Assembly (NCBI GenBank): GCA_002245135.1
Contig: NGBS01000002.1
Span: 310,001 to 374,000, forward strand
From: Proteromonas lacertae
Lineage: Eukaryota > Sar > Bigyra > Opalinata > Proteromonadidae
DNA: 64,000 nucleotides
Reading direction: 5' to 3'
This document shows positions 47,825 to 57,810 of this stretch, one piece after another. The position numbers were made by a program, and so were the translations under genes. A model generated the notes under the pieces. That model saw only the letters and a list, made by a program, of their open reading frames with translations, was not told the DNA's origin and ran no database searches. Every line of letters starts with the position of its first letter. Position 1 is the first letter of the stretch.

Positions 47825-47876
47825 TTTTAAAGAGTTTCAAAATATTTAGTCGTTTCAATTTTAGATTTCTTTTTGA

Positions 47877-48683
47877 ATGAAGTTGATTATCTTAATCAGT
47901 TTAATTTGTATTGTATTTTCAGCACCATTTGATTATGAAAGAGCATCTGCTGAATATAGAATTACGTATTTTAATTCAAAAGGAAGAGCAGAAGCCATTA
48001 GGTATTTTCTTTTCTTGCTACTTTAGACTTGTATTAGAATTGTCAGGAAAAAAATATGAAAGCAATGTGTATAAGTTGTATTGAATAATATAATTAATAG
48101 ATTTGAAGGATCTGAATGGCCAGACATAAAAAAGAGGTTATATGATGATGGTAGTTTAGCATATGGAAGTGTTCCTATGTTAGAAAACAATGGAAATAAG
48201 ATAGTTCAGAGTCTTGCAATTGGTAGATATCTGGGAAGACAGTATAATTCTGTTAGTAATTTATGTTTAGATTAAATCTATATGGATCTAATGATGATGA
48301 AAAATGGCAAATTGATGTTTTATTAGATGGAACGAATGATTTGAGAGTGTTTTATTATAATGTAGTATTTGGTGGAACAGAAGAATCTCAAAAGAAATTT
48401 AAGAGTATCACCATATATAACATACTATTATTATATAGCTGAAACTGCTCCATTATGGTTAGGTCATTTTGAAAGATTGAAACAAAAGAATGAAGGTGAT
48501 TGGTTTGTTGGAAAGACTCCTTCAATAGCAGATTGCTATTTATATGATATATTGGATGTAATGAATTCATATATACCTGGAATAATGGATAACTATCCTA
48601 AATTAAAGAAATTCATGAAGTCCTTTGTAGAATTACCAAATATTGATTCTTATATGAAGTCTGATAGAAGATTAAACCATTAG
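47877..48683 (+). CDS. glutathione S-transferase (sigma-like) with signal peptide
   Basis: Five exons (47877-48001, 48027-48068, 48101-48241, 48271-48404, 48439-48683; introns 25, 32, 29 and 34 nt) give 228 aa. The first intron, 25 nt, is the shortest in this window. The N-terminus MKLIILISLICIVFSAPF is a signal peptide ahead of the GST fold: YRITYFNSKGRAEAIRLVLE (catalytic Tyr in ITYF), SVPMLENNGNKIVQSLAIGR (Val/Pro-Met and Gln-Ser glutathione contacts), LYGSNDDEK, and GDWFVGKTPSIADCYLYDIL. It is a paralogue of the GST at 40.4-41.2 kb, with the same block order, but the other lacks a signal peptide. Secretion or ER targeting of a sigma GST is unusual. Substrate unknown. Confidence 0.88.
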
Positions 48684-48803
48684 TTATATTAAATGTTATT
48701 CCAGTACATTCATTTCTTTTTTTTTTGATTAATACCAAATACTACAACATAATAGTTTAACATTATTAACAATAAATACCTAATTATTAGCTTGTTATTG
48801 CTT

Positions 48804-49271
48804 TTAACCTAAAATCGGATTAGTAACGACTGTAGGAGAAGGATTTCCACTAGTATAATTTCTATTCATGTCATCATCCTCATGATCATCGCTATTTCTA
48901 CTGTTATTTATATAAATCAGTTCTGTGTTAGTATTTCTGTTATTACTACTATTTTCAGACACAACTTCTGTTCTTTTGCTTCTTGGAGCTTCAATTACAT
49001 ATCCAGATGTTTCAATATGCATCTTAAAACTATATATATAATAAAAGTGAAAATATTACTTGTAAGTTTCAAGTAAATCCTTCAATACTCTATCACTTAG
49101 TGTGATTTTATATTCTCTTTTAATAGTGCTTAATAATCTTTGTAAATGTTTTATTTCGTACAAACCTTTACTTGGATTAAAACTAGCAAGATGTTCTTTA
49201 GTTGCTTTTCTAAGCCATTTTATAATTAATTCTTCATTTTTAGGATATCTTAGTTTTGCAAAAGATGGCAT
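48804..49271 (-). CDS. hypothetical protein, helical N-terminus and disordered tail
   Basis: Not recognised. Two exons (49060-49271, 48804-49029) with a 30-nt intron give 145 aa. The first 75 residues are charged and helical (LRYPKNEELIIKWLRKATKE, LQRLLSTIKREYKITLSD, RVLKDLLETY) and could be a small helical DNA- or protein-binding domain. The rest is N/S/E/D-rich and disordered (SENSSNNRNTN, DDHEDDDMNRN) and ends PSPTVVTNPILG. No signal peptide or membrane segment. It sits tail-to-tail with the secreted GST. Support is an in-frame splice with canonical ends and a good start (MPSFAKLRYP). Confidence 0.55.
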
Positions 49272-49853
49272 ATAAAATCAACTTTTTTAAAAAGAAAAGA
49301 TTTTCTAAAAAATATCCGTTTTTACTGAAATAATATAAAATCTATATTATTGAGAAGTAAAATTCAACATTATGACTGTATATAGTGTGTATGATACATC
49401 GTGACAATATATTTTAACAACGGTTGGGTGATATATTATCATCAGAACTGTATAAATAACTATATAGCCTATGTACTGTTTTATAATTGAATCAACCAAC
49501 AGAATAAAGTATTTATGATTATATAATGTGAGGGAGAAAATATTTTAAAATTTGGTCATTCAAAAACATTTTCATACCCCTATTAGAAATGAAAAATTGA
49601 AAAATTTAAAATGTATGTATATATATAACTTATGCTGTTTTTAAACACTTCTTATTGTTATATGGATTATATGCGTAATAATCTAATAAATATTTAGATC
49701 AGAGAAGAATAATCCATAAATATTATCATAAAATAACAGAGAAGTATTACTCAAATTATGTATTCTTTCTATTCTTTATGATAAATTTTATTTATATACC
49801 CTATATAGAAACAAATACTAATCAAAAATAAGATATCCATATTTTAAAGGAAT
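49272..49853. other. intergenic region
   Basis: 582 bp, AT-rich, with no open frame, RNA gene or repeat that I can support. The end next to 49,271 should contain the promoter of the small minus-strand gene. Confidence 0.35.
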
Positions 49854-51227
49854 TTACAAAATTGTATAATAAGAAGTATAATTGCATAAAAGCTTATGCT
49901 TAGCTAAATCCATATGTCTCTTATATATACAAAAGCATTTATCACATATAATCAAAGGAGGATTTACAGTATCGTACTTCTGCAATTCGGTTTCTATATA
50001 CATATTCCTAATTACACGTTTGAATGTTGATTCAATATATTCATCTTTATATACAAATGAGGGTTTCATTTTAGTTATACCTATACACATAGATTTTATA
50101 TATCCACTAAATGAGTATGATTGTTTTCTATCACTTTTATACCATTCATAAAAGACTTTAAAAGGTATTTCGTCGTTTGAAAAAGTATCTAATTGATCTA
50201 CTAACAAAAACGAGCTAAAATCAGTAATAGGTTCATTTAATACAACATATATTAAATATTGCAACTGTATTCGTGTAACAGTACCGTAATCTAACTCTGA
50301 TTCTGATCTCTTTTTACTTATCCTATTATCATGATTTGTCTCATGAATATTATATCGACTATTCTCTCGATAATCGTTATTTTGTACAAATTCAAATAAA
50401 TACAATAATATTCTTCTTTCTTCTTCAACTCTTATATATTTATTTTCTAGTCTTTTTACTTTGTCATTTATAATACGGGTTAATTTACGGTATATATACT
50501 TTTGATATTTTGGTAAATTCTTTAGCATATCCACTGATTCGTTTAATTCATTCACTGCATCTCTTTGAATTACCATTCTTCTATCAATTCTTTCTATTTC
50601 ATTAAGATCATTATGACGTATTACTAACCAACGACGAACATGAGATTGAATCTTAATTATTGATTTAATTTCTTCTTTTGTATAATTATGTTTGTTTTCT
50701 AAAGATAGTTTATGAGGATAGTTTATATGACCTTTAAATAGTTTTGAATCATAATCACCATAGTACTCTTTGTCTCTTAATAACATATTTCTAATATCAG
50801 CTGATAGAAAATCTTTTGAAGATTGCTGTTTGCAGAATTCACTATAATTAATATCTTTTTCACTGAGAATAATGGATGGAAGTGTTATATTATCCTCAGA
50901 ATATTTGGGGTTCTGTTTTGAGGGTGATTGAAACTCAGCAATGTGTATTTTTCTAACAGGAGAATAGTATTTCTGGTTATATTCATCATCGGATTCGGCA
51001 TTAATTGGATATGACTTTATTCTTGGTCTAGAAGGTGATACAAATATAGGAGTGATTGGCTAATTTAAAATAGAGTAGGCTCATAATACCTTTTTATTTC
51101 TTCTACTGTAACACGAATCAGTAGTTGAACTAATGTTATCCGATTGTCCTGATACTTCTGAACTGTCCACGGAATATTTATCAGCATTATTTGACATTAT
51201 ATAAGGCACATCCAACACTTCACACAT
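49854..51227 (-). CDS. IQ-motif protein with C-terminal C2H2-like zinc finger
   Basis: Two exons (51090-51227, 49854-51059; intron 30 nt) give 447 aa. The first 150 residues are disordered and S/P-rich (PITPIFVSPSRPRIKS, YSPVRKIHIAEF), perhaps phosphorylated. An IQ motif follows, IKSIIKIQSHVRRWLVIRHN, directly before a long charged helix (IERIDRRMVIQRDAVNELNE...RVEEERRILLYLF). A folded helical region with DYGTVTRIQLQYLIYVVL and FKVFYEWYKSDR has EF-hand- or DEP-like size but no clear motif. The end is a C2H2-like finger: CDKCFCIYKRHMDLAKHKLLC (second His replaced by Cys, so C2HC). Calmodulin binding is likely; the rest is unknown. The start at 51227 is the first in-frame ATG after a stop. Confidence 0.65.
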
Positions 51228-52694
51228 CTATTTCACTCATAATTTAAAAAGTCATATGACACTATGAGAATTCAAAACTATTTTGCAAATAGGACTTACA
51301 TACTTGACTCAAATCGGGCTTGTCTAATTTTCACTTTTATACTATTTTCTTTTCGTTTTTTCGTTATGTTGTAGTTTGAGTTTGGAAATAAAATTTTGTA
51401 TACTTACTGATATCGTGTCCTAGTTTCAAATGAGCATAAAATAACAAAAATTAATTTTTGACATTTTTTAATCAGAAGTTATATAACCATAAAAACTATT
51501 AAGAGTTGCTAAGATACACAGTTATAATGAATTTTTATTATAAAAAGTACATTCTATAAACAATCCACAGTTTAATTAGCAATTCTTTTGCTCTTTAGGA
51601 TTCATATATTTTTATAATGTCATTTACTTTAACCTATTGTGCGAAACCTTTATAAATTGTAAATTGCGTTGTTCAATTAATTTTTAATTTGAAGATTTTC
51701 GATTTCATTAAAAGGATGCACTTAATTGGTTTTATTAGTTATCAACATGTGTTAATTGTTTTGCATATTTTGTTTTATTGTTCTATGTGAAATTAGAGAA
51801 ATTAGAGATTGAAAGAGGTGTTATAAGTATAAAATGTAAAAGAATCTATTTATTGTTTAAAATAAATTATGTAGATTATATAAATTCACTTAAAATAATA
51901 GTATATACAGAGATAAAACATGATATAGTTAATACAAAAATACAAAATTTTAAGTGTATTGTCATTTACAGTAACGAATATAAATTCATAAATCACCATA
52001 AAACAGAAACAAAAAAAGAAAATCCTCAATCAGCAGATTAGATATATTTAATAAATAATTATGTTTAGATTGGTGAGTATAAATATTCGAAAACATAAGC
52101 TAATTAGATATAGTGGTGTTAATTACGATACTGTCAAACGAGAAACATGAAAATAAAATGGTAGTATATTGATAGATAATAATTTATGAGTATATTGAAA
52201 ATGAGGCTTATTTTATATAGCTTTATATTAGTAATTTAGCCTTAATAATGTTTTAGAAGTTTTAAGAATTTCTAGATTTTTAATGTCAATAACTAATTAA
52301 TATATGTGTTAGAAAAGTAGAGGATGTATAACTGTTAATATATTTTTTAGATATGTAGAAAACCATCATTGTTAACATAGAATGTAGGATATCTTGTAAA
52401 TTCTATTCTTATTTCACAGGAACAACTTACAGAGGATGTAATTTAAATATTTTTGAATACATTAGTTTATCCACATTCACTAGTCAGAAAGTAATCAGAG
52501 ATATAGTAATTGTAACATGGAACGCTAACCCTAACACCATGTAATATATAACAACAAAAATCTATTTATGATTAAAAGAATAATGTATGAGTAGTTTGTT
52601 TCATATATGTTTTTAGACCACAATCTGCAGCCCACTACAAACTGGTGTCTATATTCCTGGCTGTATAATTTTAAGCTTAACTTTTGTTAGTCAA
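51228..52694. other. gene-poor AT-rich region
   Basis: About 1.5 kb with no recognisable gene. It contains an open frame at 51778-52041 (listed separately), a short CTAACCCTAAC at 52,525 and the 5' flank of a kinase pseudogene. No tRNA cloverleaf was apparent by eye. Confidence 0.4.
51778..52041 (+). CDS. uncertain open frame, no ATG
   Basis: An 88-codon open stretch without an in-frame ATG at its start, K/I/Y/N-rich (KCKRIYLLFKINYVDYINSL). It is longer than expected by chance in such AT-rich DNA, so it may be an exon or relic, but no splice partner or family is visible. Confidence 0.2.
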   Translation: MFYVKLEKLEIERGVISIKCKRIYLLFKINYVDYINSLKIIVYTEIKHDIVNTKIQNFKCIVIYSNEYKFINHHKTETKKENPQSAD

Positions 52695-53406
52695 ATGGGA
52701 AATGGAGTATTTGAAGTTGTTTGGAAAGTGAAGATATTAACCGTAGCAAATCGTAAACAAGCAATTCAAGAAGTATTAATATTAAGAAGACTTATCCATT
52801 CCAATTTCCTTCATTATTACAACACTTTTGTAGAACAAAGTATATATATTTTAGTTTTTATGTAGAGGTTAAATATTGCAATGGAATGTATAGCAAATGG
52901 TGATTTAGATCAACTGATAGAATATATCAATTCAAAGAAAAGTATATCATCATATTATATTATGCATAGAGATTTAAAACCTTCTAACATATTTCTAGAT
53001 GAGAAAAACAACCCTAAAATTGGTGATTTATTAACTTCAGAGATATTACGAAGTGAGAAATATAATTATCCAGTGGATATTTGGTCATTAGGAGTAGTAT
53101 TATATTGTATGATGAAATTTAACTTACCTTTCAAATAATACAAAGAAATTGAATATTTAATTAGTATATTATATTATATTGTTAATAGTGTATAAAGAAA
53201 TAAAGGAATTACCATCTTGTTATAGTAATAATTTAAGAAGATGTGTAAATGGAATGTTAAAGAAAAATCAGTATGATAGATATAATGTGAATGATATGAA
53301 GCTATGTTATTCAGATCAGATTAAGGAACTATTTAATGATTCTTATAACAGTAACAATCAGTATTTAAAGGATACTATCAGTATAGAAGAGAAGAGAAGA
53401 GAATGA
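52695..53406 (+). pseudogene. decayed NEK-like protein kinase
   Basis: Pieces of one Ser/Thr kinase in order: MGNGVFEVVWKVK (glycine loop), QAIQEVLILRRLIHSNFLHY (alpha-C), NIAMECIANGDLDQLIEYI (hinge and alpha-D), MHRDLKPSNIFLDEKNNPKI (catalytic loop intact), then YPVDIWSLGVVLYCMM (alpha-F), LPSCYSNNLRRCVNGMLKK (C-lobe end). Closest in flavour to NEK kinases. Defects: beta-3 Lys region lost, alpha-E missing between KKSI and MHRDL, activation segment gone (KIGD runs straight into LTSEILRSEKYNYP, so no DFG or APE), a TAG at about 52,864 and a TAA at about 53,137 in the reading frame. A 25-nt intron-like GTATAT...ATAG survives near 53,165. Deletions remove catalytic essentials, so it is non-functional. 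Confidence 0.75.
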
Positions 53407-54311
53407 AGTGAATTAAAGTACTGTAGAAGTAATTTTAAGTATTTTATATTTATTTATTGTGTTTATATAATATTATACAACCATATACACCACCTATTGA
53501 TTCTATGTACTTTTAGGAATATCTCCATAATTAGGATGAATTAGTTAAAAATATTATTACTACAAAATAGATACCTGATATATTATGTTGTAATCCAATA
53601 AAATTACGAAAATATGGAATTACCACTCAAATACCATTCACCTCCTATTCAAAAAATAAGCATACTAAAAATTTGCAAATCCCATTTCCCGGAAAATCTT
53701 ATAAAGCCATTTAAATATGATTCCTCCTTCGGCTAAAAAGCTCAAAAATGTCCAATTTTGACTCAAATCTCACGAACTTTTTTGTTTTTTTAAATTCATT
53801 TTTTGAGTGATAAAGACAGAATTTTGAGTTAATAATTATTAAAATCAAAAATATATGATGTAATTTAGTAATATCTAGAAAATTAATTTAAATAAACTGA
53901 CAAATGAAAAAATTACCTAAATCAGGTAATATAGTAACTAAGTATATTTTCATAGACCTTATAACATTAGTCACAATTTGTGAAATTTTTATTTTCTAAT
54001 TCCTTTTAGTTGCTGAGATAAATAACAAAAAAGACAAAAAAAGCACTTAGAAAATTCTCATAGTGGAAAAATAAACGCATAGTTATTTTTTACTGCTTTG
54101 AATATCAAAGAGAAAATATTGAAAGTGTATTTTTCAGCATCTTCTACAGTTTATGCAGATACAAATACCATATTTTTAAGTTACTATGTACTATAGAGAA
54201 TGAGTGATTATAAATGTAAAACTAATTTAAAAATATGAAAAAGACGTTTAATATTTTCTTTAAAATTCTTTCGATTAATTACATATTCACATGATTAACT
54301 AGGAAAATAAC
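53407..54311. other. intergenic region
   Basis: About 900 bp between the kinase pseudogene and the 3' end of the DHHC gene. Short runs only, no frame above noise, no RNA gene recognised. Confidence 0.35.
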
Positions 54312-54923
54312 TTAAATATATTCAGCTACCAGCGATGATGCTATTAACTCATCATCATCTTCTCTATCTTTAATACTAACAGCAAACGAAGGAAATAACC
54401 ATCTCAAATGTTTACTATATACAGTATAATAACGCTAATAACAATAATAATACGATTGACCAACACCAAACACTTCTTCAAAATTTCTTTTTCTTCCTTT
54501 GTCATATTCATTTATATATACAATTCCTCTAATCTTAGATCTCATTTCTTCTCTTTTATTATCATAGAACTCCAATGTAGTTTGATTGGATAATATTAAA
54601 TATGCATGGAAGATCATCATTCCAGCTACACATATCGAGAAACTGATTGCTAAAACATACACAAACATTAATCGATCAAAACTACTACCTTTTATATCTT
54701 TTCTCTAGTTTTATGATATATATATATATATATATATAATATACAAATAACAATGGTGTCATATAAATAGTTATTAATAAACATGCAATAGTTACATAGA
54801 AGAGAAACATGAAAAAATACTATCAATTATAATAAATAAAATCACAAAAAAAAAGAATACTTTCTGATTGTATTTTCCAACACAACCACCAAACCAAGGA
54901 CAATGATGATCCATCTATATAAT

Positions 54924-54954
<31 letters not shown>

Positions 54955-55343
54955 ATATTATAAGTAATACTTTTATAACACACTTATTACATAATCTACA
55001 ATGATGAGTTCTAGGTGGTTTATAATTCTTACAGAAAGTACAATATTTCCTTTTCACTATACCTCTTCTTATTCCTTCATCATTTGATTGATCGTAAGAT
55101 AGTGCTAAATCTAATACTTCTTGACTAGATGTAGGAGGAAAATTCATCTATTATTCATATAATAAAAAAAATACTTTTTGTCTCAAAACACACATTATAT
55201 AGTTAAATACTAAACAGACCAATATATATATTCCAAGAAGTATGTGTGCATAATACTATATTCAAAAAATTATTAGAATATACCCAAAATGAATATTTTT
55301 CAAATATTAAAGGTATAATGTAGGTAAAAATTTCATGTGACAT
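54312..55343 (-). CDS. DHHC-type protein S-acyltransferase (palmitoyltransferase)
   Basis: Seven exons (55284-55343, 55175-55255, 54971-55147, 54861-54914, 54745-54819, 54454-54704, 54312-54414; introns 28, 27, 56, 41, 40 and 39 nt) give 266 aa. Two N-terminal membrane helices (HILLGIYILVCLVFNYI is the second), then the Cys-rich domain YCTFCKNYKPPRTHHCRLCN...MDHHCPWFGGCVG with the catalytic DHHC. Two more helices follow (FFMFLFYVTIACLLITIYM, MFVYVLAISFSICVAGMM), a TTxE motif variant (NQTTLEFY), and the C-terminal NEYDKGRKRNFEEVFG with WLFPS. This is a complete four-helix DHHC enzyme acting on cytosolic Cys residues at Golgi, ER or plasma membrane. The start was set at ATG 55343 because the upstream helix is then included in frame. 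Confidence 0.88.
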
Positions 55344-55585
55344 ATAACATATCAATCCTGGATGTTAACAGACAAAAATATATACCTAAGCAAAATAGAA
55401 TCAAAAGAGGACCTAAAACCTTTGACATTATCATCAATGCCCTTATTGAATTATCTGCCAATTTTTCAGCTAGTCTTGGAAGAGGCATATTCACTAAAGA
55501 AGAAATAAAAAGTTTGAAAAAGCTCGATAGTTTAAAACAAGTTTATGTCGTAATGAGGAATGTATTTAGTATAAATACATTATAA
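55337..55585 (+). other. open frame without start codon, possible relic or exon
   Basis: An open stretch reading KRGPKTFDIIINALIELSAN and GRGIFTKEEIKSLKKLDSL has a protein-like composition and a GTATTT-type donor candidate at the end, but no in-frame ATG. Its 5' end overlaps the antisense first exon of the DHHC gene by a few bases. I do not recognise it. It could be a gene fragment or an exon whose partners are missed. Confidence 0.25.
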
Positions 55586-56021
55586 GCAGATGTATATATG
55601 TATATGATATCAGATTATAAAATAACTTACTAGAATATCACTGTTGTTACAAATATTTAAATTAATACTGTTGAGATAATACTTTACACAATATTAGTAA
55701 CAATTATTTTATACTTAACAATTAAAATTTTTAATATAATCTACCATAAGAATAGCTTTTTGAAGTATTAATTGGCATTAATTATTCAACTAATTATTTT
55801 GTTTCTATCTGTTATATTATCAATAATTATCTTCAGTGATAACTTTTTGAAATTGTTTATGTATATAGACTTAAATTATAGATTCTTCTTATTCTTTTAG
55901 CTCTATATTACTCACAGTGAAAGAAGGCAGTGAATTAATCTATATTCATCAATAACATTCTTCATTAACAATCTCAAACACTTTCAACCTCAAACCATCA
56001 CTTTTTTCTTTTTTATTCTGC
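55586..56021. other. intergenic region upstream of ubiquilin
   Basis: 436 bp of AT-rich sequence. The last 120 bp, before ATG 56022, are relatively C-rich on the sense strand (CATTAACAATCTCAAAC and CTTTCAACCTCAAACC), suggesting a 5' leader. No gene seen. Confidence 0.35.
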
Positions 56022-57656
56022 ATGACTATTTTGAAGCTTAAAATTCGATGCTCAACTGGTGAAGATTATTCTATAGAAGTTGAAGATAGTAAAACTGTTC
56101 TGGAGTTGAAGAATGAGATCGAAAAACAATTTAATGTTCCTTCTTCTTCACAAAGATTGATTTATCGTGGTAGAATATTACAGGATGATAAAACTTGTAA
56201 TGAATATGGTATACAAACAGATCAAACTGTTCATATGGTGAAAGCTAAATCTGCCGCATCTAATACCGCTGGTTCAACTCCTTCTGCACCAGTAACATCA
56301 GCAACAACTCCTGCTGGACCAGCTCAACCATCAACAACAACACCATCAACGATTCCTCCAACAGCAGCTCCAACTCAACCTCCATTGGCTACACCTTTTG
56401 GCTTTGGAGCAAATCCATTTGGTTTTCCAATGCCTCCTCCTGGTACAGATCCATTTTCACCTGCCAGTCTTCAAGCTCAAGCACAACAACTCATGCAAAA
56501 CCCAGATATGTTAAGAAATATTATGCAAAATCCAATGGTTCAAAGTATGATGAGTAATCCAGAAACTATACGAAATATGATGACTCAAAACCCTCAAATG
56601 AGAGAAGTGATTGAAAATAACCCTGAACTATCCCAAGTAATGAACAATCCTGAATTAATGAGAGAAACCATGGAATTAATGTCAAATCCTCATGCACTGC
56701 AGGAGATATTACGTTCTCAAGATCGTGCGATTAATAATATAACAGCAATGGATGGTGGATATGATGCATTAACAAGAATGTACCGAGATATTCAAGAGCC
56801 AATGATGAATGCAGCTGAGAATATGAATAGAACAGCTACTCCTACATCTGTTCCAACTCAACCATCCTCTACACTCTATAATGATGCTGTACCTAATCCA
56901 TGGGGAGCTGCTCCTGGTAGTGCAGGTGGAACAACAGCACAAGCACCGCCAGTCAATCCTTATTTTGCTAATATGATGAATATGTTTGGTGGAACAACAC
57001 CAGCAGCTACACCAGCAACTCCAGCAGGAACAACACCATCAACACCAGCTACAGCATCAACTACTGGAAGTACTACAGCTCCTACAGCACCTACTGCACC
57101 AGCAGCTAGTAGTACAACATCATCACAACCAGCACCACCATTACCACCTTTTGGAGCAGGAGGTGGTATGCCTGGGATGGGTGATCCAGCTATGTTACAA
57201 TCAATGTTAAATAATCCAGCAATGTCAAGTATGTTACAAGCAATGATGAATGATCCAAATACAATTGAAATGATAATTAATATGAATCCACAAATCAGAG
57301 ATAATCCTATGTTATGTAATATGTTAAGAAATCCACAAATGAGAAGTATGTTATTGAATCCACAAACAATACAAGCTGCTTTACAGATGCAACAACAATT
57401 TGGAGGTTTAAATCCAGCAGCTGCTGCTGGTGGAGCAGCTACAGGTGGAGCAGCAGGTGCTGGAGTTAATCCCTTTATGAATCCAATGTTTATGGCACCA
57501 CCACCAGCATCAACACTACCACCCAGAGAACAATATGCTGAACAACTAAAAGAGTTGAAAAATATGGGATTTTATGATGAAGATGAAAATTTAAGAATTT
57601 TACAGATATGTCACGGAAATATCAATATGGCAGTGGATAGATTACTTCAGAATTAG
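56022..57656 (+). CDS. UBQLN: ubiquilin (UBL-STI1-UBA shuttle protein)
   Basis: Single exon of 544 aa. Ubiquitin-like domain 1-75 (LKIRCSTGEDYSIEVEDS, SQRLIYRGRILQDDKT, GIQTDQTVHMV), then a low-complexity A/T/P linker. STI1-type repeats rich in Met, Asn and Pro follow (LRNIMQNPMVQSMMSNPE, REVIENNPELSQVMNNPELM, RSQDRAINNITAMDGGYDAL), then a second A/T/P linker with further STI1 repeats. The C-terminal UBA domain is KNMGFYDEDENLRILQIC then GNINMAVDRLLQN. Full ubiquilin/Dsk2 order. It delivers ubiquitinated and aggregation-prone or membrane proteins to the proteasome. The linkers contain expanded CCA/ACA-type repeats that leave other frames open. Its neighbour downstream is an RBR ubiquitin ligase, a possibly chance pairing. 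Confidence 0.95.
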   Translation: MTILKLKIRCSTGEDYSIEVEDSKTVLELKNEIEKQFNVPSSSQRLIYRGRILQDDKTCNEYGIQTDQTVHMVKAKSAASNTAGSTPSAPVTSATTPAGPAQPSTTTPSTIPPTAAPTQPPLATPFGFGANPFGFPMPPPGTDPFSPASLQAQAQQLMQNPDMLRNIMQNPMVQSMMSNPETIRNMMTQNPQMREVIENNPELSQVMNNPELMRETMELMSNPHALQEILRSQDRAINNITAMDGGYDALTRMYRDIQEPMMNAAENMNRTATPTSVPTQPSSTLYNDAVPNPWGAAPGSAGGTTAQAPPVNPYFANMMNMFGGTTPAATPATPAGTTPSTPATASTTGSTTAPTAPTAPAASSTTSSQPAPPLPPFGAGGGMPGMGDPAMLQSMLNNPAMSSMLQAMMNDPNTIEMIINMNPQIRDNPMLCNMLRNPQMRSMLLNPQTIQAALQMQQQFGGLNPAAAAGGAATGGAAGAGVNPFMNPMFMAPPPASTLPPREQYAEQLKELKNMGFYDEDENLRILQICHGNINMAVDRLLQN

Positions 57657-57724
57657 TCTATATATAATAACATATAAGTGTTTTGTGTATTGGGGAATAA
57701 AATGTTTCTTATGTAAAAACTGGA

Positions 57725-57731
57725 TCAAGCC
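57725..57731 (+). promoter_or_regulatory. TCAAGCC promoter element (core)
   Basis: Core match on the sense strand, 79 bp upstream of the RBR-ligase ATG, in the gap after ubiquilin. Confidence 0.35.
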
Positions 57732-57810
57732 TTGAGTTTGACCATTTTCATTAATTTATTTTATTTTACACTAAAAGAAAGAATAATAACCGTATAAACA
57801 TTACATAAAT

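Noticed and set aside
52525-52535. CTAACCCTAAC, telomere-like
   Set aside because: Under two repeat units and isolated; chance or trivial, not an interstitial telomere.
49272-56021. tRNA, rRNA, CRISPR or transposon in the gene-poor region
   Set aside because: No cloverleaf-like TTCGAAT-type arm, no direct-repeat array, no transposase or reverse-transcriptase motif and no terminal repeats were found by eye.
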